DNA from: CAVQWT01 sp963810815
GTDB lineage: Bacteria; Pseudomonadota; Gammaproteobacteria; Burkholderiales; Casimicrobiaceae
Direction of reading: 5' to 3'
DNA: 64,000 nucleotides
NCBI GenBank assembly: GCA_963810815.1
Contig: CAWEPB010000009.1
Span: forward strand, 1 to 64,000
Shown: piece by piece, positions 17,596 to 28,244 of the stretch
How the letters are laid out: the number at the start of each line of letters is the position of its first letter
Position numbering within the stretch: position 1 is the stretch's first letter
The notes under the pieces: model-generated
The model's database searches: none
What the model was told of the DNA's origin: nothing
The model's input: only the letters and a program-made list of their open reading frames with translations
Position numbers and translations under genes: made by a program

Positions 17596-18516
17596 CTAGG
17601 ACGCGAGGTCCTGGCAGGGCGACTGGACCAGCTTTGCCGCCGTGAAGCCGGTCAGCGTGCCGAGCGTTCCCGCCACGTAGCTTCCCGTCTGGCAGAGCAC
17701 GCCGAGGACTCCGTTGGACCCCGTGTTGCTGTTGTTCGGTGCCTGCATGAACGCCGGCGACCCGACGTAGTTCGGGGAGAAATCGACGCTTCCGCCAAGC
17801 AGTACGCCGACTCCGTGGTCGCCGTTCGAGCTGATGTCGTTGCCGCCGATTTCGGCGGTGGAGTTCTGCCGCACGGCGATTCCGAAATTGGCCGCCAGCT
17901 TGATCACGTTGCCCGCGATCCTGGCCCGCGACGAGCCCTGCACCCAGATGCCGGCCACCCCGCTGCGGATGGAATTGGGGCTGGGCGCGGCGTCGGTGTC
18001 CTGGTTGAACCCGACCCGGACGTCCGAACCCCCGTCGACGAAGATGCCGTAGTTGCTCGTGGTGATGGTGGTGTTGGTCACCGCCGCGAACGACTGCTGG
18101 TCCACCCGGATGTTGGCGAGCCCGCCGGTGGCGATGATCATGTTGTCGATGACCGCGTTCGAGCCCCGGTTGACGTGAATCCCGTCGCGTCCCCCGTGGA
18201 GCGTGAAGTTCTGGATGAGGATGCCCTTGCCGCGGACGTTGATCGCCGGGATCGTGCCCGACGGCGCCAGGAGGCTGGGCGACACGCCGGTTCCGGTGAT
18301 CGTCAGCCGCTGCTTTTCGTTGCGGATGAGGATGTTCTCCTCGCACTGCCCGGTGAACTGGATGACGTCGCCGACTCCGGCGGCATCGATCGCGTTCTGC
18401 AGGGGAGTGCCGACCCCGGGACAGGCCACGTTGATGATCGCCGCGAGGGCGTTGCCTGCGGCGAGCAGGGTGATGCAGGCGACGAAGCTGCCCCAGACAG
18501 AACCCGCTGATCTCAT
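17596..18516 (-). CDS. Secreted right-handed parallel beta-helix protein
   Basis: A 306-residue protein: signal peptide (about 1–25, ending ALAA), then the body of a pectate-lyase-like or copper-binding-like (NosD) right-handed beta-helix. Short rungs recur, such as NVRGKGILIQNFTLHGGRDG, IHVNRGSNAVIDNMII, IWVQGSSRARIAGNVIKL and IAVRQNSTAEIGGNDI, each of about 20–24 residues with N/G turns. There is no catalytic signature, so it may bind a polysaccharide or be structural. Cys near both ends may form a disulfide cap. A second beta-helix protein is encoded at 58467–59531. The gene is alone on this strand. Confidence 0.7.
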   Translation of the reverse strand: MRSAGSVWGSFVACITLLAAGNALAAIINVACPGVGTPLQNAIDAAGVGDVIQFTGQCEENILIRNEKQRLTITGTGVSPSLLAPSGTIPAINVRGKGILIQNFTLHGGRDGIHVNRGSNAVIDNMIIATGGLANIRVDQQSFAAVTNTTITTSNYGIFVDGGSDVRVGFNQDTDAAPSPNSIRSGVAGIWVQGSSRARIAGNVIKLAANFGIAVRQNSTAEIGGNDISSNGDHGVGVLLGGSVDFSPNYVGSPAFMQAPNNSNTGSNGVLGVLCQTGSYVAGTLGTLTGFTAAKLVQSPCQDLAS

Positions 18517-18673
18517 GCCGTGCTCCTCTCTTCGGTCCGGGTTCCGGTCGAGTCCGCCGCCGCGACGCGCCGGCTCGCGGCGGCCCCCGGAAGGCGCTCC
18601 GCGATCGTGCGCGTCGCGGGAGTATTCTGGCTTCGGCGCGGCCGGTCAAGCCGGGCGCGCGGCCCGGCCCGTC

Positions 18674-19021
18674 CTACGGCGCCGGAGGAGCCCCCGGGGA
18701 CCTGCCGCCGCGCCGGTCCGGAATCGACGGACTGCGCGCGACCAGCATCAGCACGCCGAGCAGGATCAGGATCAGCGGCACGATGATCGACCAGCTGATG
18801 CGGTACTGGTCGTGCGCGAGCCAGCCCAGACCGATCGCGATCAGGAACGGGCCCGCCACCACCGAAGTCCGGGTGAAGCCGTCGATCACCAGCACCGCGA
18901 TGCCGCCGGCGATGAAGCCGAGTCCGATCACCCAGTCCTTGTCCGGCAGCCAGCCCAGGTACCACACCAGCCAGACCACGCCGACGACGATCAGCGTGAT
19001 CGGAAGTGCCGCGTCCCTCAT
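18674..19021 (-). CDS. Small LiaI/LiaF-like (DUF5668) membrane protein
   Basis: A 115-residue membrane protein with helices at about 5–22, 27–44, 53–70 and 73–92 and a Pro/Gly/Arg-rich tail. ITLIVVGVVWLVWYLGWLP and IIVPLILILLGVLMLV match the short transmembrane module found at the N-terminus of LiaF-type proteins. Function unknown; the family is often linked to envelope-stress sensing. The ATG at 19021 follows GAGGGAG. It is divergent from the antiporter gene. Confidence 0.65.
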   Translation of the reverse strand: MRDAALPITLIVVGVVWLVWYLGWLPDKDWVIGLGFIAGGIAVLVIDGFTRTSVVAGPFLIAIGLGWLAHDQYRISWSIIVPLILILLGVLMLVARSPSIPDRRGGRSPGAPPAP

Positions 19022-19195
19022 CGTGTGCTCCCTCGGTCTCGGTGCGAGCGGTGACCCGGAACCCCGGACGCCGCGGGTGTCGCGCGCCGTCGGCGCAGAC
19101 GTCACGCCGCGGTCGCGCAGGTAGTGCGCAGGCGGTGCGCAGGTGCCTGATCGGTCCAGCGCAGCATAGCAAGAACACCGTCACGTCCGGAAGGC

Positions 19196-19201
19196 TAGAA
19201 T
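19196..19201 (+). promoter_or_regulatory. Candidate -10 giving a nearly leaderless antiporter transcript
   Basis: TAGAAT ends only six bases before the ATG at 19208. A usual start about seven bases downstream would fall on the ATG itself, so the mRNA may be leaderless. No Shine–Dalgarno sequence is seen. Confidence 0.4.
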
Positions 19202-19207
19202 CGGCCG

Positions 19208-20926
<1,719 letters not shown>

Positions 20927-20983
20927 CGCCGCGTCTGCCGCCCGGGGTACACTGCCTTGCTTCGCCGGCAGTCCGTTGCTCCC

Positions 20984-21913
20984 ATGCCCTCCTCGCCGCA
21001 GTCGTCGTCCGCTCGTTCCCACGTGCACGTTCCGCTGGCCGCGGTCGGGCTGATCCTCGGCGCCACCGCGTGCTTCGCGATCCTCGACGCCGTGGTGAAG
21101 AACCTCGCGCCGCGCTACCCGGTCCCGCTGCTGGTGTGGGCGCGTTACGGCCTCCAGGCGGTGTTCATGGTGCTGTGGTTCGCGCCGAAGATGGGCTGGT
21201 CGCTGGTGCGCACGCCGCGGCTGACCGCGCAGGTGGTGCGCGGCGCGCTGCTGCTCGGTTCGAGCCTGTGCTTCTTCACCGCGCTCAAGTACCTGCCGCT
21301 GGCCGAGGCGACGGCGATCAACTACACGACGCCGGTGCTGGTGATCCTGCTGGCGGTGGCGCTGCTCGACGAGGTGATGACGGCGCCGCGTGCGCTGTTC
21401 GTCGTCGCCGGCATGGCCGGCATGCTGCTGATCGTGCGACCCGGGGCCGAGATGCTGCACGGCGCGGCCGGCTACGCGCTGGGTGCCGCGTGCTGCTACG
21501 CGATGTTCCAGGTGCTGACGCGCAAGCTCGCCGCCGAGGACCCGCGGGTGACGCTGTTCTATCCGGCGATCGTCGGCACGCTGCTGATGACGGCGCTGTG
21601 GCCGTGGTTCGGCCCCGGCGCGACGATGCCCTGGTTCGACGTCGCGCTGGTGCTCCTGACCGGCGTGCTGGGCACGTTCGGCCACTTCCTGCTGCTCAGC
21701 GCCTTCCGGCGCGCGCCGGCCTCGGCGCTGACCCCGTTCACCTACATGCAGCTGGTCTGGGCGACCGTCGTCGGCTTCCTCGCCTTCGGCCAGTTTCCCG
21801 ACGGCTGGACGCTCGCCGGCATGGCGGTGATCGGTGGCAGCGGGCTGGCGCTCGCGCTGTACGAACGCCGGCGCGGGCAGGCAGCGCCGGCCGACGCCCC
21901 GACCGTCGACTGA
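20984..21913 (+). CDS. EamA/DMT-family transporter
   Basis: A 309-residue integral membrane protein with ten predicted helices arranged as two EamA repeats (about 20–145 and 160–295). Typical features are ILGATACFAILDAVVKNLAP at the start, ATAINYTTPVLVILLAVALL at the end of repeat 1, and ASALTPFTYMQLVWATVVGF in repeat 2. DMT/EamA proteins export metabolites or amino acids; the substrate is not predictable. The start at 20984 is chosen as the first ATG after a -10-like TACACT (20948–20953). Genes on both sides are co-directional but 57 and 126 bp away. Confidence 0.85.
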   Translation: MPSSPQSSSARSHVHVPLAAVGLILGATACFAILDAVVKNLAPRYPVPLLVWARYGLQAVFMVLWFAPKMGWSLVRTPRLTAQVVRGALLLGSSLCFFTALKYLPLAEATAINYTTPVLVILLAVALLDEVMTAPRALFVVAGMAGMLLIVRPGAEMLHGAAGYALGAACCYAMFQVLTRKLAAEDPRVTLFYPAIVGTLLMTALWPWFGPGATMPWFDVALVLLTGVLGTFGHFLLLSAFRRAPASALTPFTYMQLVWATVVGFLAFGQFPDGWTLAGMAVIGGSGLALALYERRRGQAAPADAPTVD

Positions 21914-21975
21914 ACGCCGGTCCCGGCCCCCGTTGGCCGCTCACTCGGGCCGCCGCGCCCGCGTGTGGCCGCGTG

Positions 21976-21981
21976 TAGAAT
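21976..21981 (+). promoter_or_regulatory. Candidate -10 element of the dehydrogenase gene
   Basis: TAGAAT preceded by GTG lies 58 bp before the ATG at 22040 in a non-coding gap. It matches the TAGAAT motif seen before several other genes here. Confidence 0.35.
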
Positions 21982-22039
21982 TGGCCTGACCACCCGACCA
22001 ATTCCGACGCCCCCGAGGGCGCTTCAGGAGGAACGACAC

Positions 22040-22951
22040 ATGGACGCGAAACCGCGCATCGGCTTCATCGGCCTGGGCCTGATGGGCCACGGCATGGCGA
22101 AGAACCTCGTCACCAAGGGCTTTCCGCTGACGGTCCGGGTCAACCGCAACCGCGCGCCGCTTGCCGACATCCTGGCCGCCGGCGCGAAGGAAGTCGCGAC
22201 CAACGCCGACGTCGCGCGCGCATCGGACATCGTGATCCTCTGCGTCACCGGCGCGCCGCAGGTCGAGGACGTCGTCTTCGGCAAGGACGGACTGGCGGCG
22301 GGTGCGAAGGCCGGCCTGGTCATCGTCGACACCTCGACCAGCGAGCCGGCGACGACGACGAAGATGCGCGAGTCGCTGGCGGCGCAGGGCGTCAAGTTCG
22401 TCGACGCGCCGCTCGCGCGCACGCCGGTCGAGGCGGAGGCCGGGCGGCTCAACATCATGGTCGGCGCCGACGACGCGACGTTCGCGCAGCTGAAGCCGGT
22501 GTTCGCCGCCTTCTGCGAGAACATCATCCACGCCGGTCCCGCCGGCCACGGCATCGTGCTGAAGCTGATCAACAACTTCGTCGCGCAGGCGATCTGCACG
22601 GCGACCGCCGAGGCCTGCGCGGCGGCCGCGAAGTCGGGGCTGTCGATCCGCAAGCTGCACGAGGTGATCTCGGCCGGCGCCGTCAACTCGGGGCTGTTCC
22701 AGATGATCGTCGGCCGGATGCTCGAGGGCGGCGACCTCACCGGCCTCAAGTTCACGCTGGTCAACGCCGCCAAGGACCTGCGGTACTACACCCACTTCAC
22801 CGAGCAGATGATGCTGCCGTCGATCATCGGCGAGGCGGTGCACCAGAGCCTCGTCACCGCCAATGCGCTGGGCCTCGGCGACAGGTTCGTGCCGTCGCTG
22901 ATCGAGGCGCAGGAGAAGATCGCCGGCGTGCAGATCGTGCCGCGCGGCTGA
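22040..22951 (+). CDS. NAD(P)-dependent beta-hydroxyacid dehydrogenase
   Basis: A 303-residue enzyme of the 3-hydroxyisobutyrate/tartronate-semialdehyde dehydrogenase family. It has an N-terminal Rossmann motif, IGFIGLGLMGHGMAKNL, then the substrate-binding stretch FVDAPLARTPVEAEAGRLNIMVG and the catalytic lysine region GPAGHGIVLKLINNF. Length and order are normal. The arginine pattern VNRNR after the second strand hints at NADP(H), which I cannot prove. AGGAGG precedes the ATG at 22040 by 10 bases. The neighbours do not define a pathway. Confidence 0.85.
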   Translation: MDAKPRIGFIGLGLMGHGMAKNLVTKGFPLTVRVNRNRAPLADILAAGAKEVATNADVARASDIVILCVTGAPQVEDVVFGKDGLAAGAKAGLVIVDTSTSEPATTTKMRESLAAQGVKFVDAPLARTPVEAEAGRLNIMVGADDATFAQLKPVFAAFCENIIHAGPAGHGIVLKLINNFVAQAICTATAEACAAAAKSGLSIRKLHEVISAGAVNSGLFQMIVGRMLEGGDLTGLKFTLVNAAKDLRYYTHFTEQMMLPSIIGEAVHQSLVTANALGLGDRFVPSLIEAQEKIAGVQIVPRG

Positions 22952-23097
22952 CGCGAAACGGCGGCGCCGCGCCGGAATCGCACCCGAGTCGCGCCGCAGT
23001 TTGCGCCAGCGCAAGGAAATCGGCGCAGCGCCGCTTGCCACGGGCGCGGCGGTTGGGGCAGCATGGAGTCCGCCCCATCACCCCTCCCGGAACGCCG

Positions 23098-23820
23098 ATG
23101 CTCGTCGAAGTCGTTGCCGGCCTTGCCGCCGGCGCCCTCCACGTCTGGTCCGGCCCCGACCACCTGGCCGCGGTCGCGCCGCTGGCGGTGCGCGGCCGGC
23201 GCCGGTCGTGGGCGGTGGGCATGCGCTGGGGCATCGGCCATTCGGCCGGCGTGGCTGCGGTCGCGCTGTTCCTGGTCTGGGCGCGCGATCTGGTGTCGCC
23301 GGAACTGCTGTCCGCGTGGGGCGAGCGCCTCGTCGGGGTGATGCTGGTCGGCATCGGCCTGTGGGGGCTGCGCACCGCGGCCCGCGCCCACGTCCACGAA
23401 CACCGGCACGCGCACGGCGGCGAGGCGCACGCGCACTTCCACGTCCACGGGCACGGGCACGAGCCCGCGGACGGCGCGCCCGCATTGCGGACCATTCCGA
23501 ACCACGTCCGCGCGGCGGAGGTGCCGTCGCACGCGCACGCGCACGCGGCGATGGGCGTCGGCATCCTGCACGGGGTCGCCGGCAGCTCGCACTTTCTCGG
23601 CGTATTGCCCGCGCTGGCCTTTCCGACCGCGCAGCAGGCGGTCGCGTACATCGCGGCCTACGCGATCGGCACCATCGCGTCGATGATGGCCTTCGGCGCG
23701 CTGATGGACGCTTTGACGGGGCGCGCCGGCCGCAACGGAGACCGCGCGTATCACGTCCTGATGGGCGCGGCTTCGGCGGTGGCCGCGGGCGTCGGCGTGT
23801 TCTGGATCGTCACGTCCTGA
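23098..23820 (+). CDS. NicO/RcnA-like nickel/cobalt transporter
   Basis: A 240-residue membrane protein with about six helices. HVWSGPDHLAAVAPLAVRGR and RWGIGHSAGVAAVALF are the characteristic motifs of NicO/RcnA-type exporters and UreH-like proteins. A cytoplasmic or periplasmic loop at about residues 95–150 has a striking density of histidines (including HVHEHRHAHGGEAHAHFHVH), which should bind Ni2+ or Co2+. The second half carries GILHGVAGSSHFLGVLPALAF. No rcnR, urease or hydrogenase genes are nearby, and no cobalamin riboswitch is visible upstream. The start is weakly supported (CCGGAA). Confidence 0.8.
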   Translation: MLVEVVAGLAAGALHVWSGPDHLAAVAPLAVRGRRRSWAVGMRWGIGHSAGVAAVALFLVWARDLVSPELLSAWGERLVGVMLVGIGLWGLRTAARAHVHEHRHAHGGEAHAHFHVHGHGHEPADGAPALRTIPNHVRAAEVPSHAHAHAAMGVGILHGVAGSSHFLGVLPALAFPTAQQAVAYIAAYAIGTIASMMAFGALMDALTGRAGRNGDRAYHVLMGAASAVAAGVGVFWIVTS

Positions 23821-23859
23821 CGCGACCGGGCCGACTCGTGCGATCATGGTGACCGTCCG

Positions 23860-24702
23860 GTGACCATCGCGGCGCCGGACGTGCCGATGCCCGCCGTCCC
23901 TTCCGCTCCGACCCCCGCCGACTACCTCGAATTCGCGTACCGGATCGCCCGGCGCGCCGGCGCCGTCGTGCTGCCGCATTTCCGCGTCGCCATCGACGTC
24001 GACGACAAGGGCACGACCTCGTACGACCCGGTCACGGCCGCCGACCGCGATGCCGAGGCGGTGATCCGCGCGGCGATCGCCGAGACGTATCCCGACCACG
24101 GCATCCGCGGCGAGGAGCACGGCTGGGAGAAGCGGCCGTCGAACTACACCTGGGTGATCGACCCGATCGACGGCACGCGCAGCTTCATCACCGGGCAGCT
24201 GCACTGGGCGACGCTGATCGCCTTGAACGACGGCGCCCGGGTCGTCGCCGGCGTGATCCACCAGCCCTACGTCGACGAGACGTTCCTCGCCGTCGCCGGC
24301 GGCCCGGCCGAGTGGCGGCGCGGCGGCGAAACGCGCCGGCTCGCCACCCGCCGCTGCGCGCGGCTCGCCGATGCGATCGTCGGCTGCACGACGCCGGACA
24401 TGTTCGTCATCGAAGCGGAGCGCGCCGCGTTCGCCCGCGTGCGCGACCGCGTGCGGCTGGTCCGCTACGGCGGCGACTGCTACGCGTACGCGCTGCTGGC
24501 GGCGGGATTGATGGACATCGTCATCGAGTCGTCGCTGCAGGCCTACGACGTGCAGGCGCTGATCCCGGTGATCGAGGGCGCCGGTGGCGTGATCACGTCC
24601 TGGACCGGCGGCCGCTGCGAGGAGGGCGGCGACGTCGTGGCCTGCGGCGACCGGCGGCTGCACGCGGAGGTGCTGCGCGTGCTCGCGGAGGGCGGCGCCT
24701 AG
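23860..24702 (+). CDS. hisN: Histidinol-phosphatase, inositol monophosphatase family
   Basis: A 280-residue Mg2+-dependent phosphatase. The IMPase metal-binding motifs are present: PVTAADRDAEAVIR, GEEHG (Glu ligand), and IDPIDGTRSFITG with the two Asp and the Thr. The C-terminal YDVQALIPVIEGAGGVITSW corresponds to the WDxAA motif with Tyr for Trp. The sequence is closest in pattern to HisN-type histidinol-phosphate phosphatases, which complete the histidine pathway in bacteria lacking HisB-N; inositol phosphatase activity is an alternative. The GTG at 23860 is used; an ATG at 23887 is possible. No other his genes are nearby. Confidence 0.78.
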   Translation: MTIAAPDVPMPAVPSAPTPADYLEFAYRIARRAGAVVLPHFRVAIDVDDKGTTSYDPVTAADRDAEAVIRAAIAETYPDHGIRGEEHGWEKRPSNYTWVIDPIDGTRSFITGQLHWATLIALNDGARVVAGVIHQPYVDETFLAVAGGPAEWRRGGETRRLATRRCARLADAIVGCTTPDMFVIEAERAAFARVRDRVRLVRYGGDCYAYALLAAGLMDIVIESSLQAYDVQALIPVIEGAGGVITSWTGGRCEEGGDVVACGDRRLHAEVLRVLAEGGA

Positions 24703-24752
24703 CGCCGCACGGTGCCGGTGGCTGCCGCCGCGATGGCCGGAGGACGCTGCCG

Positions 24753-25811
24753 ATGCGCCTCCTGATCCTCGGCGGCACGCGGTTCCTGGGGCGCCATGTC
24801 GTCGACGCCGCGGTCGCGCGCGGCCACCGCGTCACGACCTTCACCCGCGGCAACGAGCCGACGCACATCGACCCGGCGGTGGTGCCGCTCGGCGGCAACC
24901 GCGATCCGGCGATCGCGCCCGGGCTCGCGCCGCTCGCCACCGGTGAATGGGACGCCGTCATCGACACCAGCGGCTACGTGCCGCGGATCGTCGGCGCGTC
25001 GGCGGAGCTGCTCGCCGATCGCGCGTCCCGGTACATCTTCGTGTCGTCGATGTCGGTGTACGCCTCCGCCGACCGGCCGGGCCTCGACGAGTCCGCACCG
25101 CGCGCGGTGCTGGACGACCCCGCGACCGAGGAGATTCCGACGCACTACGGGGCGCTGAAGGCGGCGTGCGAGGACGCGGTCGGCTCGCGGCTGGGGACGC
25201 GCGCGACCATCGTGCGGCCGGGGCTGATCGTCGGGCCGTTCGATCCGACCGACCGCTTCGCCTACTGGGTCGCGCGCTTCATCCAGCCGGCGCTGCTCGG
25301 CGACCGCCCGGACGAGGCGGTGGTCCCGGCGCCGCCGGAGCGCCCGCTGCAGTTCATCGACGCGCGCGACCTCGGCGTGTGGCTGGTCGGCCTGGCGGAG
25401 CGCGACGCGCCCGGGACGTTCAACGCCGCCAGCGAGCGCGGCCACTTCACCTGGGGCGGCCTCGTCGATGCGCTGATCGCCGTCGCCCGCGAACGCGGCT
25501 TCGCGGGTCCCCGCGGGATTCCGGCGCCGCGCTGGCTCGACGACGCGACGCTCGTCGCACACCAGGTGGTCCCGTGGACCGGCCTGCCGCTGTGGCTGCC
25601 CGCGAGCGAGGCGGACCACGCCGGCTTTCACGAATTCGACTGCCGGCGCGCCCACGCCGCCGGCCTCGCCGAACGCGCCCTCGAGGACACCATCCGCGAC
25701 ACCGCCGACTGGCTCGCCGAGCGTCCCAACGACGGCGCCTGGCGCCTCACCCTCACCGCCGGCAGCGAGCGCGCGATATTGGGGCCGATATTGGGGTCAG
25801 GTCGAATTTAG
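24753..25811 (+). CDS. NAD-dependent epimerase/dehydratase-family protein
   Basis: A 352-residue extended SDR protein. The nucleotide-binding motif LILGGTRFLGRHVVDAA, the active-site pattern HYGALK (YxxxK) and RPLQFIDARDLGVWLVGLAE are typical of the NAD-dependent epimerase family, close to mRNA-binding/isoflavone-reductase-like members. The sugar or other substrate is unknown. GGAGGA at 24739–24744 precedes the ATG at 24753 by eight bases. Its last codons (…ILGPILGSGRI) and stop lie inside a repeated element (see 25790–25810), so the native C-terminus may have been replaced by the repeat. Confidence 0.78.
   Translation: MRLLILGGTRFLGRHVVDAAVARGHRVTTFTRGNEPTHIDPAVVPLGGNRDPAIAPGLAPLATGEWDAVIDTSGYVPRIVGASAELLADRASRYIFVSSMSVYASADRPGLDESAPRAVLDDPATEEIPTHYGALKAACEDAVGSRLGTRATIVRPGLIVGPFDPTDRFAYWVARFIQPALLGDRPDEAVVPAPPERPLQFIDARDLGVWLVGLAERDAPGTFNAASERGHFTWGGLVDALIAVARERGFAGPRGIPAPRWLDDATLVAHQVVPWTGLPLWLPASEADHAGFHEFDCRRAHAAGLAERALEDTIRDTADWLAERPNDGAWRLTLTAGSERAILGPILGSGRI
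25790..25810 (+). repeat. Intergenic repeat, left copy
   Basis: ATTGGGGTCAGGTCGAATTTA at the epimerase 3' end. Its last 18 bases recur inverted at 33529. The segment GATATTGGGG is itself duplicated just before (25775–25784 and 25787–25796). It resembles the short GGGGTCAGGTC-type repeats scattered in many proteobacteria; that class assignment is inference. Confidence 0.6.
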
Positions 25812-25954
25812 CTCGGCGCGGGGTCTCGCGCGGGGATGCGCGACGACGACGCCATCATCGAATCATGCGATGGTCGCCCCGACAATCGCCCATCCGGCCG
25901 ATGCGGCGTCGAGGTTTCGATCGGCTTCGGCGGGCACCGGGGCCCGGCTCCCGT

Positions 25955-26962
25955 TCACGCGCCGAGCGCGCGCTGCGCGCGCCGCCACGCGGCCGGGGGC
26001 TGGCCGACCAGGCGCTTGAACGCACGCGCGAACGCGGCCTCGGAGTCGTAGCCGACCTCCTGGGCGATCGTCGCGACCGTCGCGCTGCCTTCGCGCAGCA
26101 GCACCGCGCCGCGCTGCATCCGCCAGTTGGTCAGGTACTGCATCGGCGGTTGCCCGACCAGCTTGACGAAGCGCTCGTGCAGCGCCGAGCGTGACATCCC
26201 GATCTGGCGGCCGAGCTCGTCGATGGTCCAGGGCTCGGCCAACCGCTCGTGCAGCAGGCCGATCGCCCGCCCGACGTGGCGATCGCGCAGCGCGGCGAGC
26301 CAGCCCGAGGCGTCCGGGGGCAGCGCCTCGAGGTGGCGCCGCGCCGCATCGACGAAGACCATCTCGCTGACTCGCTCGAGCGCCGCCGCGCTGCCTGGCC
26401 GGTGCTGGCGCGATTCGGAAACCGCCTGGTGCAGCACCGGCGCGACCCAGGCGCCGACCCCGCCGGCGGGCAGATGCAGCAGTCGCGGCAGGGATTCGAT
26501 CAGCGGATTGAACGGGCGCAGGTCGCAACCGATGAAGCCGCAGATGGCGATGGTGCTCGCCTCGCCCGGCGGCATCGTCGCGCCCGGCTCCACCCCGCTG
26601 CCGTGGTACGCGAGCGGGATCGGCTTGGGATCGTTGCGGGTCGCGAACACCCAGGCACCATCGTCGTGCGGCGCCCGCATGCCCGGCGCGCTCGACAGCA
26701 CGTGGGCGTCGCCGCGCGGGAACATCACGATGTCGCCGCTGTCGAGGTGCACCGGCGGCACGCCGTCGGTCGCCGCCCAGCTGCCGCCCTTGACGATCAG
26801 GTGATAGCCAAGCACGTGCTCGGCGCCCGGCATCACCGCGTCGCCGATCTCGCGCGCCGCGGGCGACGCGGCCACCCACTCGTCGCGACAGCTGACGTAG
26901 TAGAAGACCGCGCCGCGCAGGCGCACGCTGCGCAGGACGTCGGACAACGGATCGTGCGTCAT
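25955..26962 (-). CDS. AraC-family transcriptional regulator
   Basis: A 335-residue regulator with an N-terminal cupin sensor domain (about 10–180, including VLGYHLIVKGGSWAA and LDSGDIVMFPRGDAHVL, typical of the cupin_6 subgroup) and a C-terminal double helix–turn–helix (about 235–330). The motifs DELGRQIGMSRSALHERFVKL and IAQEVGYDSEAAFARAFKRLVG are the standard AraC DNA-binding helices. It is divergent from the methyltransferase gene at 27178, with 215 bp between, so that gene is the likely target. The effector is unknown. The gene lies inside the block bounded by the inverted repeats. Confidence 0.88.
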   Translation of the reverse strand: MTHDPLSDVLRSVRLRGAVFYYVSCRDEWVAASPAAREIGDAVMPGAEHVLGYHLIVKGGSWAATDGVPPVHLDSGDIVMFPRGDAHVLSSAPGMRAPHDDGAWVFATRNDPKPIPLAYHGSGVEPGATMPPGEASTIAICGFIGCDLRPFNPLIESLPRLLHLPAGGVGAWVAPVLHQAVSESRQHRPGSAAALERVSEMVFVDAARRHLEALPPDASGWLAALRDRHVGRAIGLLHERLAEPWTIDELGRQIGMSRSALHERFVKLVGQPPMQYLTNWRMQRGAVLLREGSATVATIAQEVGYDSEAAFARAFKRLVGQPPAAWRRAQRALGA

Positions 26963-27177
26963 GGCGGAGGTGCGGCAGAGCCTCGATCAAGTGCGGCGGA
27001 CGGGCGATCAATCGACGCAGCAACTTCGGACGCGCGGACAAATTTGCCCGATGCCGGGTAGAGCGTCAATGCCTGCGGTTCCGAACAATGGGCCTGTCGT
27101 CGCGATGCCGCGTCGACCGCCATTGCGGCGCACGGCCTGGACCGCAGGCCACAACCCATGCCCCGAGGAGCTTGCCC

Positions 27178-28012
27178 ATGAGTCTCGTTCTCGACACCCG
27201 CCCGCCCGTGCCCGACTTCGCCGCGATCAAGCAGCGCCAGCAGGCCACCTGGGCAAGCGGCGATTTCGCCGTCGTCGGCACCACCCTGCAGATCGTCGGC
27301 GAGTCGCTCGCCGAGGCCGTCGATGTCCGCGCCGGCGAGCGCGTGCTCGACGTCGCCGCCGGCAACGGCAACGCGACGCTCGCCGCGGCCCGGCGCTTCG
27401 CCCAGGTCACCTCGACCGACTACGTGCCGGCGCTGCTCGACAAGGGGCGCGAGCGGGCGCGGGCCGAGGGCCTGTCGGTGCAGTTCCGCGTTGCGGACGC
27501 CGAGGAGCTGCCGTTCGACGACGACAGCTTCGACGTCGTGCTGTCGACCTTCGGCGCGATGTTCACGCCCGACCACCGCCGATCGGCCCGCGAGATGCTG
27601 CGCGTGCTGCGTGCGGGCGGTCGCATCGGCCTGGCGAACTGGACGCCGGATGGCTTCATCGGGCGGCTGTTCAAGGTGATCGGCGCCCACCTGCCGCCCC
27701 CGGCAGGGCTGCAGTCGCCCGCGCTGTGGGGCACCGAGCCACACATCGTCGAGCTGTTCGGCGCCAAGGCCGCGCGGATCCGCTGCGAGCGGCGGCACTT
27801 CAACTTCCGCTACCGCTCGGCCGCGCACTGGGTGCAGGTGTTCCGCGACTTCTACGGACCGACGCACAAGGCCTTCGCCGCGCTCGACGAGAAGGCCGGG
27901 ACGGCGCTGGAGCGCGACATCACCGCGCTGCTCGAGCAGATGAACACCGCCGGCGCCGGCGTCGCTGGTAGTTCCCGGCGAGTACCTGGAGATCGTCGTC
28001 GCCAAGCGCTGA
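27178..28012 (+). CDS. Class I SAM-dependent methyltransferase (3' frameshift)
   Basis: A UbiE-like methyltransferase of about 277 residues. The SAM motif is VLDVAAGNGNATLAAAR, followed by DYVPALLDKG (acidic residue binding the ribose), VADAEELPFDDDSFDVV and MLRVLRAGGRIGLANW. The frame breaks near 27960: dropping one base gives ...GAGSLVVPGEYLEIVVAKR and a TGA at 28010, a normal ending for this family. Without the correction the frame runs on with no homology. GAGGAG precedes the ATG at 27178 by seven bases. Probably controlled by the divergent AraC regulator. The substrate is unknown. Confidence 0.72.
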
Positions 28013-28184
28013 GGACCGTCGGGCGGGGGACGCGAACGACGACTGGACGTCGACCTCCGCCGGGGGCGCGAGCACCTTTCCCGGCAGGAGGTACGCGCAG
28101 CGATGGTGATACGGCGCGACCGCCGTCAGCGGGTCGTCCCGGGGCCGCCCGGCGCATGGATGGCCCGTGCCTCGGGCCATCGCC

Positions 28185-28190
28185 TACAAT
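28185..28190 (+). promoter_or_regulatory. Candidate -10 element of hppD
   Basis: TACAAT lies 54 bp upstream of the hppD ATG; the -35 region is not recognisable. Confidence 0.3.
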
Positions 28191-28244
28191 CAGGCGCTGC
28201 CCGGCGCTCTGCGCCGCACCTGCCCACCTCCCACGGAAGCGCCC

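Noticed and set aside
22952..23097. Cobalamin riboswitch upstream of the nickel/cobalt transporter
   Set aside because: No B12-box consensus or matching helices are visible.
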